The notes: a model not told the origin generated them from the letters alone. Positions 1 through 8,512 are shown, counted from the first letter of the stretch. The stretch: DNA of 16,778 bases from Leptolyngbyaceae cyanobacterium CSSed165cm_216 (GCA_007135385.1 SLIY01000266.1:1-16778); one strand, 5' to 3'. A program made the numbers and translations.

Positions 1-784
1 GTGGCAGCAAAACCTGAGTATGGACATCCTTGATAACCACATCGTCTGGTGGGTTGACTAAAAAGTGCTTGAGTTCAGCACAGTCATTGTGGTCCCCCAA
101 CAGCCTTGACAGTTGGTGGGCTTCAGCGTCAAAAGCTTTCATTACTGGGGGCCATAGCTGCCGCAGCAGGCGGGTATCGTGCCACAGGTCTTTGACCCGC
201 TTGCGCCATTCGTGGAAGGCCTCGTCGCTACCGGTGTCATAGGCGGTTTGATAGCGGATTTGGCCCTGGCGGTATAGTCGCTTGGCATTCTTGGCCAGAG
301 CCTCCCAGCCCGTCTTGTCTAAGGAAAGTTGAGCGAGATGGGTCCGACTCTGCTTGAGCTCGCCAACAAGAACGGCAATAGTATTGTCTGGCTGAGTCAG
401 GCGATGCAGCCTCTCTTGTTGTAAGTCGGCCAGGCTAGTTTGCAGGTCAGTAAAGCCATCAGCATCTAGGGTCAGGTCGTAGGTCTCCAGCAGAGAGGCC
501 AGGGTGGTTTGGTAGGCTTCGACATTGCGGGCCGGGGCCAACACTCGCCCCAGGTCACGCAGCAGGTTCTTTTCTCGCTGGTAGGTGTCTTTGTCGATGG
601 ACTTACGCACCAGCCGCAGCACTGACCGCGATCGCTTCAGGCGTTTGCGGGCATTATGCACAGCCCGCGCCGGAGCCATGGGAAAGGCTTCGCTGAGCTG
701 ATATATCGCTTTTTCGAGCTGTTCGCTCAAAATGCGCTGAACATCGGCGTCAACGGTGCTGTCACGAAAAAAACGATAGGCCAT
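1..784 (-). CDS. CHAD-domain protein (3' end cut by window edge)
   Basis: The frame opens at an ATG at 784 and stays open to the window edge, giving about 261 residues without a stop, so the C-terminus is missing. It begins MAYRFFRDSTVDADVQ. Two basic helical motifs fit the duplicated CHAD fold: AVHNARKRLKRSRSVLRLVR near residue 42 and AFHEWRKRVKDLWHDTRLLR near residue 187, followed by LLGDHNDCAELKHFL. CHAD proteins are helical and rich in conserved His, Lys and Arg; the domain is known to bind polyphosphate and often targets proteins to polyphosphate granules. No fused CYTH domain is seen in the visible part, so this looks like a stand-alone CHAD protein. No clear Shine-Dalgarno precedes the ATG. 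The family call is confident; the polyphosphate role is from family knowledge. Confidence 0.85.
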   Translation of the reverse strand, partial: MAYRFFRDSTVDADVQRILSEQLEKAIYQLSEAFPMAPARAVHNARKRLKRSRSVLRLVRKSIDKDTYQREKNLLRDLGRVLAPARNVEAYQTTLASLLETYDLTLDADGFTDLQTSLADLQQERLHRLTQPDNTIAVLVGELKQSRTHLAQLSLDKTGWEALAKNAKRLYRQGQIRYQTAYDTGSDEAFHEWRKRVKDLWHDTRLLRQLWPPVMKAFDAEAHQLSRLLGDHNDCAELKHFLVNPPDDVVIKDVHTQVLLP

Positions 785-816
785 GGAAAAGAGAATACCT
801 GAATAACCCACCCCTG

Positions 817-832
817 CCCCTCCCAGGAGGGG
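817..832 (-). terminator. GC-rich hairpin, possible terminator or dispersed palindrome
   Basis: CCCCTC (817-822) and GAGGGG (827-832) form a 6-bp perfect stem with a 4-nt loop. It lies between the end of the DJ-1/PfpI remnant and the start of the CHAD gene, both on the minus strand. No U-run follows on the minus strand, so it is a weak intrinsic terminator at best; it may equally be a small dispersed palindrome. Confidence 0.3.
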
Positions 833-891
833 ATGCTAATACCTGAAACCCGAAACCACTAAAACACCAGTCATATACCTGACTAATACAT

Positions 892-1194
892 TCAGCTCGC
901 CTCCAGGTGTTGCAGCACGGCCTTGGCCACCGCCGCCGAGGAGGCCGGGTTTTGTCCAGTAATTAGGCTACCATCACAGGCGACATGGGGCTGCCAGTCT
1001 TCGGCCTTAGTATAATTGCCGCCGTTTTGGGTGAGCGCATCTTCCACCAAAAACGGGACCACCTCGGTTAAGCCCACGGCGGCTTCCTCGCTGTTAGCAA
1101 AGCCTGTCACCGCCTTACCCCTGACCAGGGGTTGGCCAGCAGGGTTTTTGGCGTGGCGCAGTACCCTAGGGGCATGGCCGCTGGCCATACACAA
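892..1194 (-). pseudogene. C-terminal remnant of a DJ-1/PfpI (class I glutamine amidotransferase-like) protein
   Basis: About 100 residues remain and match the C-terminal part of DJ-1/PfpI proteins of the Hsp31/glyoxalase-III-like type, with GKAVTGFANSEEAAVGL, VVPFLVEDAL, GGNY and DGSLITGQNPASS. Family members are usually about 220 residues and carry the nucleophilic Cys in an AVCHGPxxL elbow. Here the open frame has no proper start (a TTG at 1194, first ATG at 1188), and the N-terminal 120 or so residues are absent, because the next gene ends only 71 bp upstream. At 1173-1196 a different frame reads VCVWPAAM, which resembles a damaged VCHGPAAL elbow, so a frameshift plus a 5' deletion is likely. 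A true short protein is less likely because the catalytic region is missing. Confidence 0.75.
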
Positions 1195-1265
1195 ACCCCC
1201 GACAGGGGCCGGGGGTAAGGAGTTAGTTTCGGTGGCTAAAGGCTATGGTCGCGTTACCAAAATCG

Positions 1266-1772
1266 CTATTGCCCACCCAAACGCTGATTGATTTCTTGCT
1301 GCAAGGCGGGGTCTTGCTGGGCCTGGGTCAAAATTTGCTCAAATTCCTCTATGGTTAGGTCTTGAGCCTGAATGGCCGCTTCCATATCGTCCCGAGCACT
1401 GGCACGGATAGTCGATACCTGCTCGACGGCAGCGGCAAACTGCTCAGATTGCTCGGCGGGGATTTCAGCGGCCGCTTCAGGGGACTGCTGCGATTCGGCG
1501 ATCGCGTTGTAGTCATCCACCGACAGCCCTTCAGCTTCTACTGCGGCCACCAGATCAGCTTGTACCTCTTGCTGAATGATTTGGATAGCTTGGTAAGCAT
1601 TCACGAAGCTATCTATCTGGCTAGGAGACACCTCCACCTGAGGTTCTGGTGTAGGCTGGGGAGCCATCTCAGGCTGGGGAGCGGTCTCGGGTTGTTGGGC
1701 AACCGCGGCCGCAGGGGCACCAATCACCAGAGTTGCGGCCAAAACGCCTCGTAAAAGGGTTGAGGGTTTCAT
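1266..1772 (-). CDS. Secreted DUF4168-domain protein
   Basis: The 168-residue product starts with a Sec signal peptide, MKPSTLLRGVLAATLVIGAP, with a likely cut after AAAVA at residue 25. A short Pro/Gln linker (about 26-46) contains the repeated unit APQPEMAPQP. The rest is two similar acidic helical halves, SQIDSFVNAYQAIQIIQQ to SVDDYNAIAESQQ and QFAAAVEQVSTIR to LTIEEFEQILTQAQQD. That pattern fits DUF4168, a family common in cyanobacteria and proteobacteria and of unknown function. The product is probably periplasmic or exported. AGAGGA at 1779-1784 lies 6 nt before the ATG and is a good ribosome binding site. The gene has 165 bp to itself upstream, so it is probably transcribed alone. Confidence 0.85.
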   Translation of the reverse strand: MKPSTLLRGVLAATLVIGAPAAAVAQQPETAPQPEMAPQPTPEPQVEVSPSQIDSFVNAYQAIQIIQQEVQADLVAAVEAEGLSVDDYNAIAESQQSPEAAAEIPAEQSEQFAAAVEQVSTIRASARDDMEAAIQAQDLTIEEFEQILTQAQQDPALQQEINQRLGGQ

Positions 1773-1778
1773 ACAGGG

Positions 1779-1784
1779 TCCTCT
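1779..1784 (-). promoter_or_regulatory. Shine-Dalgarno of the DUF4168 gene
   Basis: Reading AGAGGA on the minus strand with a 6-nt spacer to the ATG at 1772. It supports that start, which also gives a complete signal peptide. Confidence 0.6.
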
Positions 1785-1937
1785 TATATCATCAGCCGTG
1801 ACACCCCTAGGGCATGCTCACGACAAGGCAATGATCGCTATGTTAACTATTCTTGCCCTGGGTGGATAGGCTATGGGGCGATTACGACAGCGATGTGTTG
1901 TCCATGTGTTGATCATGTGACGTTACGAATTGTAGGG

Positions 1938-3584
1938 CTAAGAGAACTGGGCTAGTACCGGTGCCGCCTGCAGCAATGTCTGGGTGTAGGGGTGTTGGGG
2001 GGACTCAAACAAGGTCTCGGTGGCAGCCAGTTCGACAATTTTGCACTTTTCCATCACAGCAATGCGATCGCACATAAACCGGGCCACCCATAAATCGTGG
2101 GTAATAAATAGGTAGGTCAGGTCAAATTCTTGTTTGAGGGCCAGCATGAGTTCTAGCACCTGGGTTTGCACCGTGGCATCCAACATGCTGACGGGCTCAT
2201 CGCAGATCACTAACTGCGGGGTGGTAATCAACGCCCGAGCGATCGCCACCCGCTGCTGCTGCCCCCCCGACAAGTCCCGAGGAAAGCGATGGAAAAAGTC
2301 CTGACTGGGGGTGAGACTGACCCGGGCCAGCATGGCATGGGCTTGCTTCTCGGCCTCGATGACAGTAGCTAGACCGTGAATCAGTAGGGGGTCGGCAATA
2401 CTTTTGCCCACCGTCATCATTGGGTTAAGGCAGGCGAGGGGGTCTTGAAATACCAACTGCAAGTGCCGCCGCAGGGGGCGCATCTGCTGCCGGGACAGGC
2501 GGGTCAGGTCAGTGCCGTTAAATTCAACCGTGCCAGTGGTAGGCTTGACCAACTGCAAAATTGTCCGGGATAAGGTGCTTTTGCCGCAGCCAGACTCTCC
2601 CACCAGCCCCACCACCTCGCCGGGGTAAATGTCGAGGTCTACCCCATCGACAGCTTTAATTAGGCTGGCGGTCTGCCCCCCCAGCCAGCGAGCCACAGGG
2701 TTGGTGTCTAGGGTGTAGTGTTGTGTCACAGCCCTGAGTCGGAGGAGGGGGATGTCCATTGGCCCCGTAAAGGCAACGCCCTCCGCCTGCTGCATTTGTA
2801 GGGCCGACTCCACCAATGCTTGGGTATAAGCATCCACAGGGTTCTGTAATACGGCGGTGGCCGCCCCCGTCTCAACCAGTTGCCCTTGGTACATCACGGC
2901 GACACGATCGCAGTATTCGGCGACCAATGACAGGTCATGGGAGATCAGCACCAGGGTCGTGCCCAACTGGTCGCACAGGCGGGTGAGTTCATCTAAAATT
3001 TGGGCTGACACCGTCACATCCAGGCTGGTGGTGGGCTCATCCGCCACAATCAGCTGGGGCTCTAAAATCATCGCTAGGGCGATCGCCACCCGCTGGCGCA
3101 TGCCACCGCTAAATTCGTGGGGATACTGCGTCAGACGACTGGCAGGGATATTGACCGTTTCCAGCACGGCCACCGCCCGCTGCTTGGCCACCGCCCGAGA
3201 CAGCCCAGGCCGGTGGGCCCGTAGGGTCTCAATGCAGTGCTCCCCGATGGTCATCAGCGGATTCAGCCGGGTCATGGGGTCTTGAAAGACCAGGGCCACC
3301 GCCTCCCCTCGAAACTGTCGCAGCCGTTGGGGACTAAAGTCGAGCACTGACGCACCGTTAAACCACACCCGGCCCTGTAGGGTGGTTTGCGGCGGCAGCA
3401 GCCGCAACATCGCCCGACCTAGGGTTGATTTGCCGCAGCCCGACTCCCCCACTAGACCCAGTTTTACGCCGGGCTCTAGGGTTAGGGACACCTGCTTTAC
3501 TGCCGGCATAGCTTGACCGGTATAGAGGACTGAAAAGTTTTCTACCGCCAGCAGCGGCGCGACTGTATTCAAGGGGGCGGCCAT
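1938..3584 (-). CDS. Fused double ATP-binding protein of an oligopeptide/nickel-type ABC transporter
   Basis: The 548-residue protein holds two complete ABC ATPase domains in tandem, like E. coli YejF or a DppD-DppF fusion. Domain 1 has Walker A GESGCGKST (46-54), Q-loop Gln101, signature FSGGMRQR (158-165), Walker B LIVADEPTT (178-186) and switch His216. Domain 2 has Walker A (329-337), Q-loop Gln380, signature LSGGQQQR (438-445), LVICDEP (458-464) and His496. Each domain ends in a DAYTQALVES or HPYTQTLLQA segment typical of the Opp/Dpp C-terminal extension. All catalytic residues look intact. It should energise import of peptides or a related solute at the inner membrane, but no permease or binding protein lies in the window, so the substrate is unknown. 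The ATG is 3 nt after the stop of the zinc-ribbon gene, implying co-transcription and translational coupling. Confidence 0.9.
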   Translation of the reverse strand: MAAPLNTVAPLLAVENFSVLYTGQAMPAVKQVSLTLEPGVKLGLVGESGCGKSTLGRAMLRLLPPQTTLQGRVWFNGASVLDFSPQRLRQFRGEAVALVFQDPMTRLNPLMTIGEHCIETLRAHRPGLSRAVAKQRAVAVLETVNIPASRLTQYPHEFSGGMRQRVAIALAMILEPQLIVADEPTTSLDVTVSAQILDELTRLCDQLGTTLVLISHDLSLVAEYCDRVAVMYQGQLVETGAATAVLQNPVDAYTQALVESALQMQQAEGVAFTGPMDIPLLRLRAVTQHYTLDTNPVARWLGGQTASLIKAVDGVDLDIYPGEVVGLVGESGCGKSTLSRTILQLVKPTTGTVEFNGTDLTRLSRQQMRPLRRHLQLVFQDPLACLNPMMTVGKSIADPLLIHGLATVIEAEKQAHAMLARVSLTPSQDFFHRFPRDLSGGQQQRVAIARALITTPQLVICDEPVSMLDATVQTQVLELMLALKQEFDLTYLFITHDLWVARFMCDRIAVMEKCKIVELAATETLFESPQHPYTQTLLQAAPVLAQFS

Positions 3585-3587
3585 CGT

Positions 3588-4214
3588 CTATTGCTCAAAT
3601 CGACGCATTAAATAAGCGACCCCAAAATCACCCTTGGGGTGCTGCTCCAGCAGATCGGCCAATTCGAAGATGCGGTGGGCAATCTCGGGTCCCAACTTGT
3701 CGAGGGTGGCTTGTTTTTCCCGTTCCCTGTGTTCTAGCTCCCGCACCTGGGCCTGCCAATCGGCAGAAAAGATATAGTCAATATGGGTATCTATCCCCAG
3801 CTGCTGTAAAATTTCCCACTCCCCGGCATCGCACCAGATCCCTTTACAGTTAGGGCAGCGCTCTACATAAAATGCCCCCTGCTGAATCGTGATTCGCCCC
3901 CGCACTAAATAGCTGCGACAGTCGGGGCAAAGGGCGGCTCGGTTATCGAGGGGAGCCGGTTGAAACGGCGTCTGCAAGGACAGGGGCAACATTGACACTT
4001 GGATGGGTTGATCCGGGTCAATCTGCGGCTGTTGCCAGGTCACATAGGCTTCTGGCGGAATCCAATTGCCACCACAACTGGGGCAAGCTTTAGTGGCTAA
4101 CCCCACGGCCAACTGGCTATCTTGAAGGTCTACATTGCCTTCTTTGGGACACTGATACAAGGCGTTTTCTCCCAACCGTTTGCTGCCAGCCGCTGTCTGC
4201 CCACCCGAGGCCAT
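3588..4214 (-). CDS. Zinc-ribbon (TFIIB-type zinc finger) protein
   Basis: The 208-residue protein carries several cysteine knuckles: C22 in QCPKEGN with CPSCGG (44-49), then CPDC (96-99), then CPNCKGIWCDAGEWEIL (120-136). The last fits the zf-TFIIB pattern, CPxCxGxWxDxGE. It looks like two zinc ribbons, at about 20-55 and 95-137, followed by a helical C-terminal region with a charged stretch (REREKQATLDK). There is no signal peptide or membrane helix, so it is probably cytoplasmic. Function is unknown; such ribbons usually bind nucleic acid or proteins. The ABC ATPase gene follows 3 nt downstream, so the two are probably one transcript. No Shine-Dalgarno is seen before the ATG, and the first 18 or so residues may not be native. 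Confidence 0.75.
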   Translation of the reverse strand: MASGGQTAAGSKRLGENALYQCPKEGNVDLQDSQLAVGLATKACPSCGGNWIPPEAYVTWQQPQIDPDQPIQVSMLPLSLQTPFQPAPLDNRAALCPDCRSYLVRGRITIQQGAFYVERCPNCKGIWCDAGEWEILQQLGIDTHIDYIFSADWQAQVRELEHREREKQATLDKLGPEIAHRIFELADLLEQHPKGDFGVAYLMRRFEQ

Positions 4215-4324
4215 CGAGAGCCGGATTAGCCCAACCCCTGAGGCTGATTGGCGACCTGGCGCTTCTCATTGTATAGCGGCGGCTGCCCATCCCTGGCTCG
4301 ATATTGGTGGGGTTAGACCACGAT

Positions 4325-6427
4325 TCAAGTCATAGCTTTAGACCGGGCCGGGGTCAACTGGGGGCTGCCACCATTTAGGTTAGGGGCTTCTTCGGCAATC
4401 AATAGATTGCGAATTAGCCGGGCCAGGCCCCGTTGGGCTAACCCCGACATCACCTGCTGCCCCATGGCTTGGGTTTCAGATTTGAACAAAATGGCCGGAA
4501 TGCGAGTCGCCACCTGGGTGGGGTCAAACCCCTGGGTGTCTTTGAGAATATCCAAGATCCGCATGAAGTGCGCCAGGTCGTCACTACCGGTGGCCGAGGT
4601 GCTAGCCGCTGGAGTGGCAGGCTTTAACCCCAAACGCCGCTGTACCGACATGGTTAGATTTTGCAAGGTGGTTTGCCCCAAGTGGTCTAAGCCATTGACC
4701 AGTTCGGTGACGATGCGATCGCGTAAAAACGACCCCCGTTCCGAAAATAAAAATTCCAGGGTTTGGTCTAGCACCTGGTCCATATCGTAGTCATCGCTGT
4801 CCTTGGCGTTGCGCAGCAGGTTTTCTAGTCGGTTCCAACGAAAGCTGCCGTCCTTAAACAACAAATCCTGTAGGGACGACCGCAGTTGGGGAGAGGAATC
4901 GGTGAGTAGGCGCTTAGCCACATAGGGATAGGCTTTGCTCAGCACCTTGAACTCGGGATCGACATTGATGGCGATGCCCTCTAGGGTCACCAGGGAACGA
5001 ATGATCAGGGCATAGTAGGCGGGTACCCGGAAGGGATACTCATACATCAAGGCCGAAAATTCGTCCGTGATGCTTTTGAAGTTTAATTCCGCCACGCTAG
5101 CCCCTAGGGCATTGTTGAATACCTCTGCCAGAGCTGGGATAATCGGGCTGAGATCAGTATCCGGGGTGAGAAACTCAAGCTTGACATAGTCATTGGCCAG
5201 CCCCTCAAAGTCGCGATTCACCATATGCACCACCGCTTCAATCAAACCGTAGCGCTGGTAGGGTTTGACCTCACTCATCATGCCAAAGTCTAGATAAGCC
5301 AACTTGCCATCGGCCATGGCCAAAAGGTTACCGGGGTGGGGGTCGGCGTGAAAAAAGCCATGCTCTAACAGCTGACGCAGGGAACACTGCACCCCCACAT
5401 CAATCAGGTGGGTAGCGTTAATACCTTGGCGGTTAAGGGAGTCAATGTTGGTTAGCTTAGTGCCCTCAATCCACTCCATGGTCAGTACTCGGCGAGCCGT
5501 GTACTGGGGATAAATATGGGGCACATAAATATCTGGAATGTGGCTATAGAGTTCCGCAAAGCGTTGCGCGTTGTGCCCCTCGTGGGTGTAGTCCATCTCT
5601 TCAAAGATGCGCTCGCCAAATTCATCCATAATCGCGACCAGATCGCTGCGAATTTGGTCGATGCGGTAAGTGGCGAACTTGGCTAACCGGCGCAGAATAA
5701 ATAGATCGAGGGTAATGCGTTTGGCTAGGCCAGGCCGTTGCACTTTAACCGCAACCGCTTCACCGGTTTTAAGTTTTCCCTTATAGACCTGCCCCAGGGA
5801 AGCGGCAGCTACCGGATCGGCCGATAACTCGGCATAAACCTGGTGGGGGGGGGCTCCCAACTCTTCTTCAATGAAGCGAAAGGCAATGTCGTTGGCGAAG
5901 GGGGGAAGCTGATCTTGCAGTTGGGTCAGTTCGTCTAAAAATAAAGGAGGCACTAGATCTGGTCGGGTCGACAGGGCCTGACCAATTTTGATATAGGCTG
6001 GCCCCAGATTGGTCAGCATTTCTCGCAGTTGCACTGCGCGCAGTTGCTCGTTCTGGGCACTTTTACCCCGTCGCCGGTCTAGCCACAGCCGCACATAGAA
6101 ACTGATCAAGGGCAGCAAAATGGCCATAAACCGGGTAACCACCTGGAAGGGACGCCGACCGTAGTAGGCCGCGATCGCCTCTGGGTCGTAGGCAACATCT
6201 TCAAAGGGGTCTTGGGGTTTTTGGGGCCATCCCGTCGTGGCCTGGGTCACCGAAGCACTGACAGAGGCATTAGCAGACGCGGTCGCTGGCTCTGTCACCA
6301 CCTCCCCCGTCACCGTAATCGCAGCGGTATCTACGGCATGGTCGAAGGGCTGAGCCGAATCTTGGGTCAAATTAGCAGCCATAGCACGCTCAGAGGAGGT
6401 TAGGGGCAGACGGGCAGTCACAGTCAT
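4325..6427 (-). CDS. ABC1/UbiB (AarF)-family atypical kinase
   Basis: The 700-residue protein has the family hallmarks in order: KIGQ (147-150) in YIKIGQALSTRPDLVPP, the Ala-rich nucleotide loop AAASLGQV (207-214) that replaces a Gly-rich loop, VAVK with Lys228, HADPHPGNLL (360-369) and LDFG (379-382). It starts with an Ala/Thr-rich low-complexity stretch (about 1-65). A hydrophobic segment, MAILLPLISFYVRLWL, lies at 101-116. ABC1 kinases act on quinone and prenyl-lipid metabolism (UbiB in bacteria, ABC1K in plastoglobules), and cyanobacteria carry several paralogues, so the exact role here is open. The kinase motifs are intact. The gene is divergent from hisC across 168 bp. A candidate -10 (TACAAT) lies 27 nt before the ATG. 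Confidence 0.9.
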   Translation of the reverse strand: MTVTARLPLTSSERAMAANLTQDSAQPFDHAVDTAAITVTGEVVTEPATASANASVSASVTQATTGWPQKPQDPFEDVAYDPEAIAAYYGRRPFQVVTRFMAILLPLISFYVRLWLDRRRGKSAQNEQLRAVQLREMLTNLGPAYIKIGQALSTRPDLVPPLFLDELTQLQDQLPPFANDIAFRFIEEELGAPPHQVYAELSADPVAAASLGQVYKGKLKTGEAVAVKVQRPGLAKRITLDLFILRRLAKFATYRIDQIRSDLVAIMDEFGERIFEEMDYTHEGHNAQRFAELYSHIPDIYVPHIYPQYTARRVLTMEWIEGTKLTNIDSLNRQGINATHLIDVGVQCSLRQLLEHGFFHADPHPGNLLAMADGKLAYLDFGMMSEVKPYQRYGLIEAVVHMVNRDFEGLANDYVKLEFLTPDTDLSPIIPALAEVFNNALGASVAELNFKSITDEFSALMYEYPFRVPAYYALIIRSLVTLEGIAINVDPEFKVLSKAYPYVAKRLLTDSSPQLRSSLQDLLFKDGSFRWNRLENLLRNAKDSDDYDMDQVLDQTLEFLFSERGSFLRDRIVTELVNGLDHLGQTTLQNLTMSVQRRLGLKPATPAASTSATGSDDLAHFMRILDILKDTQGFDPTQVATRIPAILFKSETQAMGQQVMSGLAQRGLARLIRNLLIAEEAPNLNGGSPQLTPARSKAMT

Positions 6428-6453
6428 TAAACCAAATTACATTCCCGTAAACT

Positions 6454-6459
6454 ATTGTA
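6454..6459 (-). promoter_or_regulatory. Candidate -10 element for the ABC1-family kinase gene
   Basis: The minus strand reads TACAAT, one mismatch from TATAAT, 27 nt before the start codon. No good -35 sits 16-18 nt upstream, so this is only a candidate. Confidence 0.25.
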
Positions 6460-6577
6460 ACGGGGTTGCCGACTTTCCCCAGGGGTAGACTTCCTCACCT
6501 CTCCCCTATGGAGAGCCGCTCCATCTCTTTACCTCCCCCCTCCCCCCTCCCTGCTCTGCAATAATAATCAAGTCAAT

Positions 6578-6595
6578 CCCTAACCCCCTAACCCC
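6578..6595 (+). repeat. Short C-rich tandem repeat abutting the hisC start codon
   Basis: CCCTAAC followed by CCCCTAAC and CCCC runs directly into the ATG of hisC. It leaves no room for a Shine-Dalgarno sequence, so hisC must start without one or from a start further in. Other C-rich tracts (CCTCCCCCCTCCCCCCTCC) lie just upstream at about 6532-6551. Confidence 0.5.
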
Positions 6596-7723
6596 ATGCC
6601 CTTGCCTTTCCTGCGGTCTGATGTGGTTCAACTGGCGGCCTATACCCCTCACCCTGGGGCCGCTGATGCGGTCACCCCAGCTCATTTAGATCATCTGGAC
6701 ACCAACGAGTGCCCTTACGATTTACCCCAGGCTCTAAAGGAGAAACTGGCCTGGATGGATCAGCAGGATATTGCGGCTAACCGTTACCCTGACGGTGGTC
6801 ATGGGGCACTAAAGGACGCGATCGCCGCCTATGTCAGTGAAGCCATTGCCGATGGGTTAACCGCCGATCATATTTCTGTAGGCAATGGCTCTGATGAATT
6901 GATTCGCTCCTTATTGATTGCCACCTGTATTGGCGGTGAAGGGGCAATACTGGTCGCCAACCCTACCTTTTCCATGTACGGCATCTTAGCCCATACCCTG
7001 GGCATCCCAGTGGTCTCCGTGGGGCGGCACGATGGCAGCTTTGCCACAGATTTGGAAGCGGCCCAGCAGGCGATTGAGCGTCCCCAAGGAACGCCAGTGC
7101 GGGTGGTGTTTATGGTGCACCCCAATTCCCCCACTGGTAATGGCCTGACTGAGGCCGAGTTGGTTTGGCTACGGCAACTGCCCGACCACATTGTGGTGGT
7201 GGTGGACGAAGCTTATTTCGAGTTCAGCCAGCAAACCACCGTGGCTGATGTGCTAAGTCGCCCCAACTGGGTGGTACTGCGCACCTTTTCAAAAGCCTTT
7301 CGCCTCGCCGCCTATCGGGTTGGCTATGCTGTGGCCAACCCGGAGTTAATTGCGGCCCTAGAAAAAGTACGGTTGCCCTACAACTTGCCCAGCACTACCC
7401 AGGCCGCCGCTTCCCTAGCGCTGGCTCACCGCCAGGAACTGCTGGCGGTGATTCCCGAAATCCAGGCCCAGCGAGGCAAGTTAATGCAGGGCATCACGCA
7501 GCAGACGGCTCTGCGGGTATGGCCGAGTGTGGCCAACTTTATCTACGCTCGCCCCCATCCGTCCCAGATCCCCATGGAGGCGGCTCTAGCCCACTATTTC
7601 CAGAAGCTGAAAGTCCAGGGTACGTTAATTCGTCACACTGGCGGTGGTCTCAGGATTACGGTGGGCAGCCCAGCCGAAAACCAACGTACGCTGGCCCATT
7701 TAAGTCAAGTCCCAAACCCCTAG
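6596..7723 (+). CDS. hisC: Histidinol-phosphate aminotransferase
   Basis: The 375-residue PLP enzyme is a fold-type I aminotransferase. Visible features are LDTNECPYDLP (34-44, the HisC LNxNExP motif), NRYPDGGHGALKDAI (62-76), VGNGSDELI (95-103), HPNSPTG (175-181), DEAYFEF (204-210) and RTFSKAFRLAAYRVGY (229-244), where Lys233 should form the PLP aldimine and Arg241 should bind the substrate phosphate/carboxylate side. HisC converts imidazole acetol phosphate to histidinol phosphate with glutamate as amino donor, in the cytoplasm. Length is normal. Closely related CobD-type or aromatic aminotransferases are an alternative, but the motifs fit HisC best. No other his gene is in the window, which is usual in cyanobacteria where his genes are scattered. 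The gene stands alone and ends convergent with the unknown gene at 7860. Confidence 0.85.
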   Translation: MPLPFLRSDVVQLAAYTPHPGAADAVTPAHLDHLDTNECPYDLPQALKEKLAWMDQQDIAANRYPDGGHGALKDAIAAYVSEAIADGLTADHISVGNGSDELIRSLLIATCIGGEGAILVANPTFSMYGILAHTLGIPVVSVGRHDGSFATDLEAAQQAIERPQGTPVRVVFMVHPNSPTGNGLTEAELVWLRQLPDHIVVVVDEAYFEFSQQTTVADVLSRPNWVVLRTFSKAFRLAAYRVGYAVANPELIAALEKVRLPYNLPSTTQAAASLALAHRQELLAVIPEIQAQRGKLMQGITQQTALRVWPSVANFIYARPHPSQIPMEAALAHYFQKLKVQGTLIRHTGGGLRITVGSPAENQRTLAHLSQVPNP

Positions 7724-7775
7724 AACGCCGTTACAGATGCCTAAGTTCTAGCTGGAAGTCTCCAAAACTCGTCAT

Positions 7776-7797
7776 CACTGAGGTCAAGACCCCAGTG
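7776..7797. terminator. Hairpin between hisC and the convergent unknown gene
   Basis: CACTG (7776-7780) pairs with CAGTG (7793-7797), with GGT/ACC pairs inside after one A/C mismatch. It lies in the 136-bp gap between two convergent genes and could end transcription from both sides. T-rich sequence follows only loosely, so the call is weak. Confidence 0.35.
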
Positions 7798-7859
7798 CAG
7801 CGTCAAGTTTCTGTGCCAATGGTCTAGTGCTGGCGTTCGGGTCTAGTTGACTACGGTCT

Positions 7860-8435
7860 TTACACCAGAGCTCTAGCGCGACGAACGGTATAAGGCAACA
7901 CGCCAACCAGCAGGGCAAAAGCCTCATCGGGGACCTGATCAACAATGGCCTGGTCAAAGTAACTTTTGAACTGTTCTAAGATCATGCGGGCTCGGTCGAT
8001 GGGCACTGGCTTATCTGTGAAATTTTGGGTCAAGCGTATCCACTGCAGTCGAATTCTCAGGGCCTTTTGTTGTTCTTCGGCCGAACTAGGCGAAATCAAC
8101 GACAGATTTCCTAAGGGAATTACCGCACGACAGTCCTGATCGAGGCCACCCCCAATGGCCGCACCAGGACCGGCAAATTCGGTATAAAACTCTTTGTGAA
8201 TAATCAGGCCATTCCGGCGGCGACTGTTGACCACCCACAGTTCACTGCCCCGAATCTTGCCTAGAATATCATCATCATCAAGACCTGAAGCTCCCCCAGA
8301 CAGCAGAGAGGGTTCCAGGGAAATACCATGGTGAGGATAGTTAGGATAGCCTGGACGAGCTGAATAGCTGCCATGGGGGATTAGGGAACTGCCATACCAC
8401 TGGCCTACCAAGTTTTGCTCAAAATATGGGCTCAT
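7860..8435 (-). CDS. Protein of unknown function, 191 residues
   Basis: I do not recognise a family. The first 35 or so residues are rich in Gly, Ser, Tyr and Pro and look disordered (QWYGSSLIPHGSYSARPGYPNYPHHG). An acidic patch, GLDDDDILGKIRGSELWVV, lies at 51-69. A central part has NGLIIHKEFYTEFAGPGAAIGGG (75-97), and the C-terminal half is helical and charged, ending FALLVGVLPYTVRRARALV. There is no signal peptide and no clear membrane helix, so it is probably cytoplasmic. Codon use resembles the neighbours and the reading frame is clean, so it is likely real. GGG directly precedes the ATG and no well-spaced Shine-Dalgarno is seen. The long AT-rich leader region upstream holds inverted repeats and a consensus -35, suggesting regulated, independent transcription. 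Confidence 0.7.
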   Translation of the reverse strand: MSPYFEQNLVGQWYGSSLIPHGSYSARPGYPNYPHHGISLEPSLLSGGASGLDDDDILGKIRGSELWVVNSRRRNGLIIHKEFYTEFAGPGAAIGGGLDQDCRAVIPLGNLSLISPSSAEEQQKALRIRLQWIRLTQNFTDKPVPIDRARMILEQFKSYFDQAIVDQVPDEAFALLVGVLPYTVRRARALV

Positions 8436-8476
8436 CCCTGCTCATTCACAATCACAACATTGGTTCATCACCGTCC

Positions 8477-8482
8477 TGTCAA
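8477..8482 (-). promoter_or_regulatory. Perfect -35 hexamer upstream of the unknown gene
   Basis: The minus strand reads TTGACA, the sigma-70 -35 consensus, 42 nt before the ATG at 8435. The hexamer 17 nt downstream is TGTTGT (8454-8459), a poor -10, so the promoter would need an activator or is not real. Confidence 0.3.
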
Positions 8483-8512
8483 CATTAGAGTTTTATACCC
8501 AGCCAAGCTCAG

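Noticed and set aside
1016..1291. Plus-strand frame of 91 residues opposite the DJ-1/PfpI remnant
   Set aside because: No recognisable motif, and the minus strand clearly carries protein homology in the same interval.
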